Shown here in pieces: positions 18,946 to 26,673 of a DNA stretch of 64,000 bases. The notes under the pieces were generated by a model. That model was not told the DNA's origin, did no database searches, and saw only the letters and a program-made list of their open reading frames with translations. Each line of letters starts with the position of its first letter. Position 1 is the first letter of the stretch. The position numbers and the translations under genes are program-made. This stretch comes from Paraburkholderia edwinii (GTDB lineage: Bacteria; Pseudomonadota; Gammaproteobacteria; Burkholderiales; Burkholderiaceae), in assembly GCF_019428685.1 (NCBI RefSeq), contig NZ_CP080095.1:2046001-2110000 (forward strand). Reading direction: 5' to 3'.

Positions 18946-20199
18946 TTGCAGCAGCCGCCGCCGCATTTTGACCATTCGGACCATTCCGTCCGTTCCGCCC
19001 ATACGGATCGCAATCGCTTTCTCACGCTCTATGCGCTGATGGCGGTGGGACTGATCGTGGCAGCGGCGCTGTTTCTATATGAGGCGCGCAAGATCGTCGA
19101 CGACGGTTTGCGCGACGAGGAAGCGTTTGCGGTGCTGGGCGCGGCGAACCGTCTGCTGCACGACCTCGAGAACGCGGAAACCGGCCAGCGCGGCTATCTG
19201 CTGACCGGCGACGAGCGTTATCTCGATATCTACCGCAGTGGCATCGAGGATCTCGACGACACGGTATTGCTTTTGCAGCGCGTCGTGACGAACGACGACA
19301 AGTCCGTCGAAACCGTGCGCCGTATCGAACATGCGAAGACGACGAAGGTGAGCGAGCTGGCGCGCACGGTCGAGCTCGCGCGTTCGGGCAATCGCGATGC
19401 GGCCATCGCGCTTGTGCAGACGAACGAAGGCGAGCGCTATATGACGACGCTGCGCACCGAACTCGGCGACCTGCTGAGCGACTGGCGCGCACGCCGCGCC
19501 GCGGCGGTGCGTGATGCGCACGACCGGCTGTTGTACGGCACGGTCGCGCTCGCGGTACTGGCCGTGCTGATCTGCGGTCTGCTGATCTATACGCTGTTCG
19601 TGCAGCGGCGCGCGTTCGGCAAGATCAGTGCGCATTCGAAGGCGCTCGACCGGGCCGCCGCGCACGATCCGCTGACCGGTCTGCCGAACCGCCGCAGACT
19701 GCTCGCGGCGCTCGACGAACTGGCGCAGAGCCGCACCACGGCGCCGGATGCGGAGCGGCTCGCACTGCTGTACCTCGATATCGACGGCTTCAAGGGCGTC
19801 AACGATGCGCTCGGCCACAGCGCCGGCGACTCGCTGCTACGCCGGCTCGGCGAAACGCTGCGCACGGCGACGCGCGCGCAGGACATGCTTGCGCGCGTCG
19901 GCGGCGATGAGTTCGTGCTGATCGTGCCCGGCTACGCCGACGACGCGCAACTGCGCGAACAGGCGGGACGGCTGATCGAGCGTGTCCAGCAGATCGGCCT
20001 GCGCGATTACGGCGGGCGCTTTCCGCTTGGCGTGAGCGTCGGCATCGCGACGTGGCCCGATCGCGTCGATGCGGTCGAGCAGCTGCTCGACGTGGCCGAT
20101 GCGGCGATGTACACGGCGAAGCAGGCCGGCCGCTCGACGTATCGCTTCGGCGCGCGGCCTGGCCGTCAGCAGGGCAATGTGGTGACCTTGCCGCGTTGA
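18946..20199 (+). CDS. Membrane-bound diguanylate cyclase with CHASE3-like sensor
   Basis: This enzyme makes c-di-GMP. Two membrane segments (FLTLYALMAVGLIVAAALFLYEA and LLYGTVALAVLAVLICGLLIYTLF) flank a periplasmic helical region with ENAETGQRGYLLTGDERYL, the hallmark of CHASE3 sensors. The GGDEF domain starts at AAHDPLTGLPNRR. The catalytic motif GGDEF is intact (codons 19,900-19,914), and the RAQD five residues before it is a product-inhibition I-site, so the enzyme should be active and feedback regulated. I prefer the TTG at 18946, which has GGGAG upstream; an ATG at 18853 would add a 31-residue Cys-rich extension that does not look like protein of this family. It is divergent from the sigma factor. 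Confidence 0.88.
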   Translation: MQQPPPHFDHSDHSVRSAHTDRNRFLTLYALMAVGLIVAAALFLYEARKIVDDGLRDEEAFAVLGAANRLLHDLENAETGQRGYLLTGDERYLDIYRSGIEDLDDTVLLLQRVVTNDDKSVETVRRIEHAKTTKVSELARTVELARSGNRDAAIALVQTNEGERYMTTLRTELGDLLSDWRARRAAAVRDAHDRLLYGTVALAVLAVLICGLLIYTLFVQRRAFGKISAHSKALDRAAAHDPLTGLPNRRRLLAALDELAQSRTTAPDAERLALLYLDIDGFKGVNDALGHSAGDSLLRRLGETLRTATRAQDMLARVGGDEFVLIVPGYADDAQLREQAGRLIERVQQIGLRDYGGRFPLGVSVGIATWPDRVDAVEQLLDVADAAMYTAKQAGRSTYRFGARPGRQQGNVVTLPR

Positions 20200-20225
20200 A
20201 AGCGGCGGGGCGGGTGGGTCTTGCC

Positions 20226-20296
20226 TGCGCTTAATTTCCCGCGCTTATTGGCTTACGCTTATTTTGCCCACGCTTATTGCCCACGCTTACTTTGCC
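20226..20296. repeat. Imperfect tandem repeat of an acgcttatttgccc-like unit
   Basis: Five degenerate copies of a cgctta(t/a)tt core occur between the diguanylate cyclase gene and the crcB stop (gcgcttaattt, gcgcttattgg, acgcttatttt, acgcttattgc, acgcttacttt). The last copy overlaps the end of crcB. It is a short non-coding repeat of unknown significance. Confidence 0.6.
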
Positions 20297-20667
20297 GTGA
20301 TCCCGATCGTTGCGATCCCCGCAATCGTCGCGATGACCGACGCGGCCACGTGAATCCCGATCTCGGCCGCCGCCCAGCCGTAGCGGCCTTCCTGCAGCCG
20401 CTGCACGACTTCGGCGGAGAACGTCGAAAACGTCGACAGGCCGCCCATCAGACCGGTGATGATAAAGAGCCGCCATTCGGGCGCGAGACTCGGGTTGCGC
20501 ACGAAGAACGCCACCGCGACGCCGATGATGTAACCGGCAATCAGGTTGGCCGCGAATGTGCCGAGCGGCAGCGGGGGGAACACGCCGTTGAGGCGGATCG
20601 CAAGAAACCAGCGGAACAGTGAACCGAGCGCGCCGCCGATGCCGACGGCAAGAATCGATAGATACAT
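20287..20667 (-). CDS. crcB: Fluoride channel CrcB/Fluc
   Basis: The 126-residue, four-helix protein exports fluoride passively and works as an antiparallel dimer. Family signatures are [10 protein letters not shown] near the N-terminus, the conserved Asn in [11 protein letters not shown] and the [15 protein letters not shown] break of TM3, which holds the central sodium site and the phenylalanine box. The ATG at 20667 is preceded by a leader of about 150 bases that starts with a fluoride riboswitch, which confirms both function and control. Confidence 0.96.
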   Translation of the reverse strand: MYLSILAVGIGGALGSLFRWFLAIRLNGVFPPLPLGTFAANLIAGYIIGVAVAFFVRNPSLAPEWRLFIITGLMGGLSTFSTFSAEVVQRLQEGRYGWAAAEIGIHVAASVIATIAGIATIGITAK

Positions 20668-20813
20668 GGAAGGGCCTGGAAAGTCGGAAACGTCGACGAA
20701 CCCGGCTGATTGGCGCTGATCTGCAACTCAGCTGCAGGGCGACCGCAGCTCAACTGCAAGCCAACTGCTGACGAACCGCGGGCGTGATGACGCCGCGTCC
20801 GCAATCAGCCGGA

Positions 20814-20868
20814 CGAAGCAGGCATCATCAGCCACAAGGGCGGTTAAAGGAGAATGCCATCTCCGGTG
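20814..20868 (-). promoter_or_regulatory. Fluoride riboswitch (crcB motif)
   Basis: On the minus strand the leader reads ggagatggcattctcc, then tttaaccgccc-ttgt-ggctgatgatgcctgc. It has the 4-bp P1-type stem ggag/ctcc, the AUGG..UU loop, the UAAC-GCC...GGCUGAUG core, and a pseudoknot in which loop bases ggcat (complement of 20855-20859) can pair exactly with atgcc. All are defining elements of the crcB RNA. It lies 147 bases upstream of crcB. I see no obvious terminator with a U-run between it and the start codon, so control may be at translation or by a less regular structure. Confidence 0.88.
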
Positions 20869-20951
20869 CGCAAGTCTATCACTGTCGTTCGTCAAACGGG
20901 GCGCGATGGGCCGACTGACTCACCGCGCACCGCGCCGCCGCGCGGCCGCGC

Positions 20952-22154
20952 TCAGACGACCGTCTCGCGCTCGGGCGTCGACGAGATGCGATGAATCGTC
21001 AGGTCCGCGCCGTTGAATTCTTCTTCCTGATCGAGACGCAGACCCACCGTCGCGCGAATGGCGCCGTAGACGATCGCGCCGCCCGCGGCCGCGATCGCGA
21101 TACCGCCCAGCGTGCCGATCAGCTGCGCGGCGAACGACACGCCACCGAGACCGCCCAGCGCGCGCAGCCCGAAGATACCGGCCGCAATGCCGCCCCATGC
21201 GCCGCACAAGCCGTGCAGCGGCCACACACCGAGCACGTCGTCGATGCGCCAGCGGTTCTGCACGCAGGTGAACATATAGACGAAGAGCGCGCCCGCGAGC
21301 GCGCCGGTAATCAGCGCGCCAAGCGGATGCATGATGTCGGAGCCGGCGCAAACGGCGACGAGCCCCGCAAGCGGCCCGTTGTACGTGAAGCCCGGATCGT
21401 TGCGGCCTGCGAGCCACGCGGTCAGCGTGCCGCCGACCATCGCCATCAGCGAATTAACCGCGACGAGGCCGCTGATCTTGTCGATGGTTTGCGCGCTCAT
21501 CACGTTAAAGCCGAACCAGCCGACCGCGAGCACCCACGCGCCGAGCGCGAGAAACGGAATGTTGGACGGCGGATGCGCGGCGATACGGCCGTCGCGATGG
21601 TAGCGGCCATGCCGCGCGCCGAGCAGCAGCACGGCGGGCAACGCGATCCAGCCGCCGAACGCATGCACGACGACCGAGCCCGCGAAGTCGTGAAACGGCG
21701 CGCCGAACGTGGCGGTGAGCCAGTCCTGAATGCCGAAGCGCCCGTTCCAGACGATGCCTTCGAAAAACGGATAAATGAAGCCGACCAGCACGAAGGTCGC
21801 GAACAGCTGCGGATTGAATTTCGAGCGCTCGGCGATACCGCCCGAGACGATCGCGGGAATGGCCGCCGCGAACGTCAACAGGAAGAAGAAGCGCACGAGC
21901 GCATAGCCGTTATGCGCGGCGAGTACCTGCGCGCTGTCGAAGAACTGCACGCCGTACGCGATCGTGTAGCCGATAAAGAAATACGCGATCGTCGACACCG
22001 CGAAGTCGACGAGAATCTTCACGAGCGCGTTGACCTGATTCTTCTTCCGGACGGTGCCGAGTTCGAGAAATGCGAAACCCGCATGCATGGCGAGCACCAT
22101 CGCGGCACCTAGCAGCAGAAAGAGGGTATCGGTGCCGGTTTTGAGGTTTTCCAT
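20952..22154 (-). CDS. Ammonium transporter of the Amt family
   Basis: The 400-residue integral membrane protein has about eleven helices and conducts ammonium/ammonia across the inner membrane. Amt signatures include FAFLELGTVRKKNQ, HDFAGSVVVHAFGG, with the first pore histidine at residue 164, and WPLHGLCGAWGGIAAG, with the second at residue 314. The FNVMSAQTIDK segment is also typical. I place the start at MENLKTG (22154); an in-frame upstream ATG at 22301 would add 49 residues without membrane or signal character. No glnK gene lies next to it, which is unusual for amtB. A C-terminal acidic tail (DQEEEFNGADL) may be the regulatory tail. Confidence 0.9.
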   Translation of the reverse strand: MENLKTGTDTLFLLLGAAMVLAMHAGFAFLELGTVRKKNQVNALVKILVDFAVSTIAYFFIGYTIAYGVQFFDSAQVLAAHNGYALVRFFFLLTFAAAIPAIVSGGIAERSKFNPQLFATFVLVGFIYPFFEGIVWNGRFGIQDWLTATFGAPFHDFAGSVVVHAFGGWIALPAVLLLGARHGRYHRDGRIAAHPPSNIPFLALGAWVLAVGWFGFNVMSAQTIDKISGLVAVNSLMAMVGGTLTAWLAGRNDPGFTYNGPLAGLVAVCAGSDIMHPLGALITGALAGALFVYMFTCVQNRWRIDDVLGVWPLHGLCGAWGGIAAGIFGLRALGGLGGVSFAAQLIGTLGGIAIAAAGGAIVYGAIRATVGLRLDQEEEFNGADLTIHRISSTPERETVV

Positions 22155-22525
22155 TGGGCGTTGAAATCTGCGTTGCGCAAAAAGCGCGCATTGAACGCAA
22201 AAAATGGGCCAATGTGGTTCCCGAGCGCGTCGAGACGGTGCACAGCCGCACTGAAATGGGCTAAAGACGGGTAAGTGTAGAAAACGCATGGCGCGAGACA
22301 CGCCGCAATGAATATGCGTTACGCACTACAACTGTGCGATTGCCCGAAAATTGGGCGTCGCGATGTGCCATTCGAGGGCATAGCCTTCCAATCAGGTTAC
22401 TGCGTGATTACTGCGCATATGCAATGAGAATCTCGCGCGATTTTTGTCAGGCCACTCAAACAACGACATAATGTCCGTCCCGCGTGCGCCGCCCGGCGGC
22501 GCCTTCGAATCTTGCCTGCGCTTCA
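22155..22525. other. Divergent promoter region between the Amt gene and the histidine kinase gene
   Basis: The 371-base region drives both genes. It is moderately AT-rich between 22,300 and 22,460 and contains gcccgaaaattgggc, an imperfect palindrome at 22343-22357. I looked for a sigma-54 site and found only a TGGCAC half (minus strand, near 22,365) without a GC element at the correct spacing. Confidence 0.4.
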
Positions 22526-24196
22526 ATGAGACTGACCACCAAAGGGCTGTTGCTGATCGCGATTCCTGCCGTCATCGAGCTGGCGCTGCTCTCGGGCATC
22601 GTCAAGGCGCAGGCGGACGCGCGCGAAGCGGAGCGCTGGAGTCTGCATAGCGAAGACGTGCTGCACCAGACCACCGCGATTCTCGAACCGGTGTTGCTCG
22701 ATTCGCTGCGCTTGCGCGGCGCGGTGGTCGCCGGCGCGCGCGAGGCCGGCACGCCGGACACGCTGTGGGTCGAGATCGACCGGCGCATCGACCGGCTTGC
22801 CGAGACCGTATCGAACGATCCGGCGCAGGTCGAGCGCGCGGTGCAGATCCGCCAGTCGGTGCAGGCCTACCGCCAATGGACCTACCGCGTACAGGACCTG
22901 ATGCGTGCTGGACGGCGGCGCGACGTGATCGAGCGCTTTCGCGATCTGGCGAACGCCGACGCCGTCGACAATTTCCGGCTGCAAGTCACCGCGTTTCAAA
23001 CCGAAGAACGGCGGCTCGATGCATTGCGCACGAGCGTCGCCGCGTCGGCGCGCGCGCGGCAGCAGGTGCTGATCGTCGCGGCGGTGCTTGGCTCGCTCGC
23101 CTTCGTGGCGACGGCGTGCTGGCTGTTTACGCGAGGAGTGGGCGGGCGGCTCGATTTGCTGTCCGACAATGCGATCCGGTTGGCGAGCAACGAACCGCTT
23201 GCGCCGCTCGATACCGGCAGCGACGAGATCGCGCGTCTCGATCGCACGCTGCATGAGACGAGCCGGCGTCTGCTCGAAGCGGAACGGCTGCAGGCGCGCT
23301 TCCAGTTCGACCTCGCCCGGCGTGCGGGCGAGCTTGCGCGCACGAACGAAACGCTGCGCCAGCAGACCCAGGAAAACGAAACGTTCATCTATAGCGTGTC
23401 GCACGATCTGCGCGCGCCGCTTGTCAATCTGCAAGGCTTTTCGAAGGAGCTGCTGCACGCGTGCGACGACCTGCGCCGTGCGGTGCGACAGTCGTCGTTA
23501 CCGGGCGCGCAGCGCGAGCATATCGAGCGGCTGATCGACGGCGACATCAGCGAAGCGCTGCATTTCCTGCAGACCGCGGTGCTGCGCGCGTCGCACATTA
23601 TCGATGCGCTGCTCCGGCTGTCGCGCGTCGGGCGCGTGGAGTACCGGCGCCAGCAGGTCGATGTGCGCGACATCGTGCAACGCGTGATCGATGCGATGCA
23701 GGTGTCGATTCGCGCCCGGCGCGCGCGCGTTGTCGTGCATACGCTGCCGCGCGTGTGGGGCGATGCGACCGCGCTCGAGCAGGTATTCGCGAATCTGATC
23801 GGCAACGCAGTCAACTATCTGCATCCGGAGCGCGACGGCATTGTCGAGATCGGCACGGCGCCGGCGCCGCCTGGCGTGCAGTCACTACGCATTTTCTATG
23901 TGAAGGACAACGGCCTCGGTATTCCGGAAGTCGCGCTGCCGCGTCTTTTCAATGCGTTTCAGCGCTTGCACGGCGATATTACCGCCGGCGAAGGTATCGG
24001 CCTTGCGATGGTGCGCCGCGTCGTCGAGCGGCACGGCGGGCGCGTGTGGGCCGAGTCGATGGAGGATGTGGGCACGACGTTCTATCTGTCGCTGCCCGAT
24101 TCCGCTTCGCGTTTGCCGCAGGAAGAAGAAGTCGCCGAAGAGGTCGGCGCGACGCATGACCTCGGTTTCGCGATCTGGCCGCTCAGCACGAGGTGA
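22526..24196 (+). CDS. Membrane sensor histidine kinase with CHASE3-type sensor
   Basis: This 556-residue kinase has a first membrane helix (GLLLIAIPAVIELALLSGI), a periplasmic helical region with DSLRLRGAVVAG and RDLANADAVDNF, a second helix (VLIVAAVLGSLAFVATACWLF) and a HAMP-like linker (SDEIARLDRTLHE). The phosphoacceptor is His293 in YSVSHDLRAPL. The ATPase domain shows the N box (NLIGNAVNYL), G1 (VKDNGLGIP) and G2 (GEGIGLAMV), so it should be active. No receiver domain or response regulator gene is adjacent, making it an orphan kinase. The start MRLTTKG at 22526 puts the helix at the N-terminus; an ATG 42 bases earlier is possible. The 3' end overlaps the convergent gene by 14 bases. Confidence 0.88.
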   Translation: MRLTTKGLLLIAIPAVIELALLSGIVKAQADAREAERWSLHSEDVLHQTTAILEPVLLDSLRLRGAVVAGAREAGTPDTLWVEIDRRIDRLAETVSNDPAQVERAVQIRQSVQAYRQWTYRVQDLMRAGRRRDVIERFRDLANADAVDNFRLQVTAFQTEERRLDALRTSVAASARARQQVLIVAAVLGSLAFVATACWLFTRGVGGRLDLLSDNAIRLASNEPLAPLDTGSDEIARLDRTLHETSRRLLEAERLQARFQFDLARRAGELARTNETLRQQTQENETFIYSVSHDLRAPLVNLQGFSKELLHACDDLRRAVRQSSLPGAQREHIERLIDGDISEALHFLQTAVLRASHIIDALLRLSRVGRVEYRRQQVDVRDIVQRVIDAMQVSIRARRARVVVHTLPRVWGDATALEQVFANLIGNAVNYLHPERDGIVEIGTAPAPPGVQSLRIFYVKDNGLGIPEVALPRLFNAFQRLHGDITAGEGIGLAMVRRVVERHGGRVWAESMEDVGTTFYLSLPDSASRLPQEEEVAEEVGATHDLGFAIWPLSTR

Positions 24197-24509
24197 AGAG
24201 CCTGCGCGCCTTGAGAAGCCTCAGGCCGCGCGCCAGCCAGTAGCATCCGCACACGGCCAGCACTACGGCAACGGTCAGCAACGCGGGCGCCGCCGCGTCG
24301 TGCATTCGATGCACGCTCAAGTGTTCAAGACCGTGGACGATAATCAGCGCCGCGCTCCATGCCGCGAACACCGCTTGCGCGATGAGCCGCGTACCGGTGC
24401 GGCGCCGCGCGCGATTTTCAATCGACCAGTTCGCGCGCGGGCGTAGACAAAAAAACGCCACCGCGATCCATGCGATGGCGAGAATGACGATCCAGTTGGT
24501 CAGGTCCAT
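24183..24509 (-). CDS. Small three-helix membrane protein, unknown
   Basis: The 108-residue product has hydrophobic helices at about residues 5-21 (NWIVILAIAWIAVAFFCL), 45-62 (AQAVFAAWSAALIIVHGL) and 76-93 (ALLTVAVVLAVCGCYWLA), separated by basic loops. I do not recognise the family. ATG at 24509 follows GAGAGCC; a GTG directly before it is an alternative. Its 3' end overlaps the kinase gene tail-to-tail by 14 bases. Confidence 0.6.
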   Translation of the reverse strand: MDLTNWIVILAIAWIAVAFFCLRPRANWSIENRARRRTGTRLIAQAVFAAWSAALIIVHGLEHLSVHRMHDAAAPALLTVAVVLAVCGCYWLARGLRLLKARRLFTSC

Positions 24510-24694
24510 CACGAGGCTCTCAAAAGTCAGCCGCCGACTCTAGAGTTGCCTTTGTTCTCAAACCATCGGATTAGTCTCAATCGCGCACGGGTGCGCGAAA
24601 TTGCCGCTTGCCGGGCCGCGCGCGCGGGATTTGATGCGGTATTTCATTTCGCACCTTGTGCCGCACGTTATTCCGCACGTTCAGCGCGTACCGC

Positions 24695-25276
24695 TTAAAG
24701 TTCGATGCGCGTGCCGAGCACCACGAGAAACTGGCGCAGCCATTCCGGATGCGCTGGCCACGCGGGCGCGGTGACGAACTGACCGTCGGTATGCGCGGCA
24801 TCGATAGCGATATCGGCGTATTCGCCGCCAGCCAGCCGGACCTCGGGCGCGCAGGCGGGATAGGCGGAAATACGCTTTCCGCGAATCACATCGGCTGCGG
24901 CGAGCAACTGCGCCGCATGACAGACTGCCGCGATCGGCTTGCCGCTCGATGCGAAATGGCGCACGAGGTCGAGCACCTTCTGATTGAGCCGCAAGTATTC
25001 GGGTGCACGGCCGCCGGCGATTGCCAGTGCGTCATAGTTCGCGGGTTCGATTTCGTCGAACGTCGCGTTCAACGTGAACTGATGGCCGGGCTTCTCACTG
25101 TAAGTCTGATCGCCTTCGAAGTCGTGAATCGCAGTCTTCACGCGTTCGCCCGCGCGTTTGCCTGGACACACCGCATCGACGCGATGGCCGACAGCCTGAA
25201 GTGCCTGAAAGGGCACCATCGTTTCATAATCTTCGGCGAAATCACCGGTGAGAAAGAGAATCTTTTTTGCCGCCAT
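24695..25276 (-). CDS. DJ-1/PfpI family protein (class I glutamine-amidotransferase-like)
   Basis: The 193-residue cytoplasmic protein carries the nucleophile elbow [10 protein letters not shown] with Cys119 and His120, and Glu15 in GDFAEDYE, the acidic residue that tunes the cysteine in DJ-1/PfpI proteins. Family members have been described as protease-like, deglycase or glyoxalase-type stress proteins; the exact activity cannot be chosen from sequence. The ATG at 25276 follows GGAGGC, whereas a further in-frame ATG at 25378 has none and would overlap the divergent GNAT gene. Confidence 0.9.
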   Translation of the reverse strand: MAAKKILFLTGDFAEDYETMVPFQALQAVGHRVDAVCPGKRAGERVKTAIHDFEGDQTYSEKPGHQFTLNATFDEIEPANYDALAIAGGRAPEYLRLNQKVLDLVRHFASSGKPIAAVCHAAQLLAAADVIRGKRISAYPACAPEVRLAGGEYADIAIDAAHTDGQFVTAPAWPAHPEWLRQFLVVLGTRIEL

Positions 25277-25371
25277 CGAATGCCTCCGTTGAGGATGGAA
25301 CACGTTGGTCGCTGAGGAGTCTACTCCATCGAACTCGACAGAAGCGCGACAGAAACGCGAATGGTGAAGCG

Positions 25372-25869
25372 ATGGCAATCAATCATATTGAATGGCGAAC
25401 TTTGCGAGCCGGTGACACGCCCGTGCTCGCAGAGCTGTTTCGCGACGCGGTGATGCAACTCGCCGCGTCGCACTACGATGAAGCGGGCCGTGTCGCATGG
25501 GCGGCATCGGCCGACGATCTCGATGCGTTCGGTGCACGGCTTACGCAAGGCCTGACGCTCGTCGCGGTATCGAGCGATGCAATTGCCGCGTTCGGGCAGT
25601 TGCATCCGGCCGATCATGTGTCGATGCTCTACACGGCACCGGCGTTTGCGGGACAGGGCATTGCGTGGACGTTGTTGGCGCGTTTCGAGGCGGTGGCGCG
25701 CGCGGCGGGCACGCCGGTGCTGACGGCCCATGCGAGCGCGAGCGCGAAGCGCAGCTTCGAACGGGCGGGCTTTCACGTCCTCGAAGAGGAGAACCTCGAT
25801 CGCAACGGCGTATCATTGAAGCGTTTTCGCATGCAGAAGCCGCTTGTCGCGGCTCATATTCCTCAATGA
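25372..25869 (+). CDS. GNAT-family N-acetyltransferase
   Basis: The 165-residue protein has a single GNAT fold. Motif A is [23 protein letters not shown], where GQGIAW binds the pyrophosphate of acetyl-CoA, and motif B continues with [22 protein letters not shown]. The substrate is unknown. The ATG at 25372 (MAINHIEW) fits the usual N-terminus; a longer in-frame start at 25267 would overlap the divergent DJ-1 gene. The stop codon overlaps the start of the following lipoprotein gene (ATGA), which suggests coupled translation. Confidence 0.85.
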   Translation: MAINHIEWRTLRAGDTPVLAELFRDAVMQLAASHYDEAGRVAWAASADDLDAFGARLTQGLTLVAVSSDAIAAFGQLHPADHVSMLYTAPAFAGQGIAWTLLARFEAVARAAGTPVLTAHASASAKRSFERAGFHVLEEENLDRNGVSLKRFRMQKPLVAAHIPQ

Positions 25870-26351
25870 TTCCGTTCTCCCGACATCCGCTGGTTCGCTG
25901 TACCGTATTCGCTTCCGTATTGCTCGCGGGCCTTGCCGCATGCCAGAAAAACGATGCGTCGGCAGGACAGACGGGTAACAGCACACTCAACAACGTCGCG
26001 CAACAGGCGGGGCAGAAACTCGATCAGGCAGCGAGCTATGTGAGCCAGCAGACCGACGCCGCGCGTGCGACGGTGCAGGGGAACGTGGCCACGGCCGCCT
26101 CCGATGCCTCGAATCCGGCCGCCACGATCAAAATCGATCCGAGCCAGCTTGCGTCGACGGCGCAAGCCAATCTGCATGATGCGGCAAGCGCAACCAATGC
26201 GGCGCTTGCTAAAGCGGCAAGCACGGCAGGCGTCGGGCTCGAAACGGCGGGACGCAAATTGCAGCAGTGGTCGAATGAAAATTCAGGCAGTAATTCGGCT
26301 GCGGCATCGTCCGGCGATACGAGCGATGCGCAAAAGCAGATGGATAAATAG
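25866..26351 (+). CDS. Ala/Ser/Gln-rich lipoprotein
   Basis: The 161-residue protein has a lipoprotein signal peptide with lipobox LAAC followed by Q at about residue 26. The mature part is a low-complexity, Ala-rich helical sequence with repeated amphipathic units such as AQQAGQKLDQAASYVSQQTD and AQANLHDAASATNAALAKAA, reminiscent of LEA-like or outer-membrane tether lipoproteins. The ATG overlaps the acetyltransferase stop in an ATGA arrangement. I do not recognise a specific function. Confidence 0.78.
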   Translation: MIPFSRHPLVRCTVFASVLLAGLAACQKNDASAGQTGNSTLNNVAQQAGQKLDQAASYVSQQTDAARATVQGNVATAASDASNPAATIKIDPSQLASTAQANLHDAASATNAALAKAASTAGVGLETAGRKLQQWSNENSGSNSAAASSGDTSDAQKQMDK

Positions 26352-26673
26352 TGTTGCGTGAAACGCTGGATGCCTAAGACATCCTTAGTGCGAGGTCCGC
26401 GTGCAGCGCTAAAGCATTAGAGCGCTCATGCCGGATCGCTAACGCAGTGCTAACGCCGGAATATCGTAGTTGAACTTGTGTAGTTGGGCCTGTGTAGTTG
26501 GGCCTGTGAAGCGCCCGAACGAATTTGTCTGCACATGGTGCAGCGCGGAACGCGTATCGCGCCTATGCGCAAGCGTTCTAACATTCCGTTACGCATCCCT
26601 GTGCCCGTTTAAGGCTTGACGGGTGCAACTGCGGCTAAACTTGGCCGTCTGCCGTTTAGCTCATCCGACCGTC
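26352..26673. other. Intergenic region with short tandem repeat
   Basis: This 322-base gap has no supported gene. At 26477-26508 the 14-base unit tgtgtagttgggcc occurs twice in tandem, followed by a partial third copy and preceded by a degenerate one (tagttgaact near 26,467). The promoter of the MscS gene must lie here, but I could not assign it. Confidence 0.5.

Noticed and set aside
22360..22400. Possible sigma-54 promoter for the Amt gene
   Set aside because: A TGGCAC half is present on the minus strand, but the GC element at the required spacing is missing.
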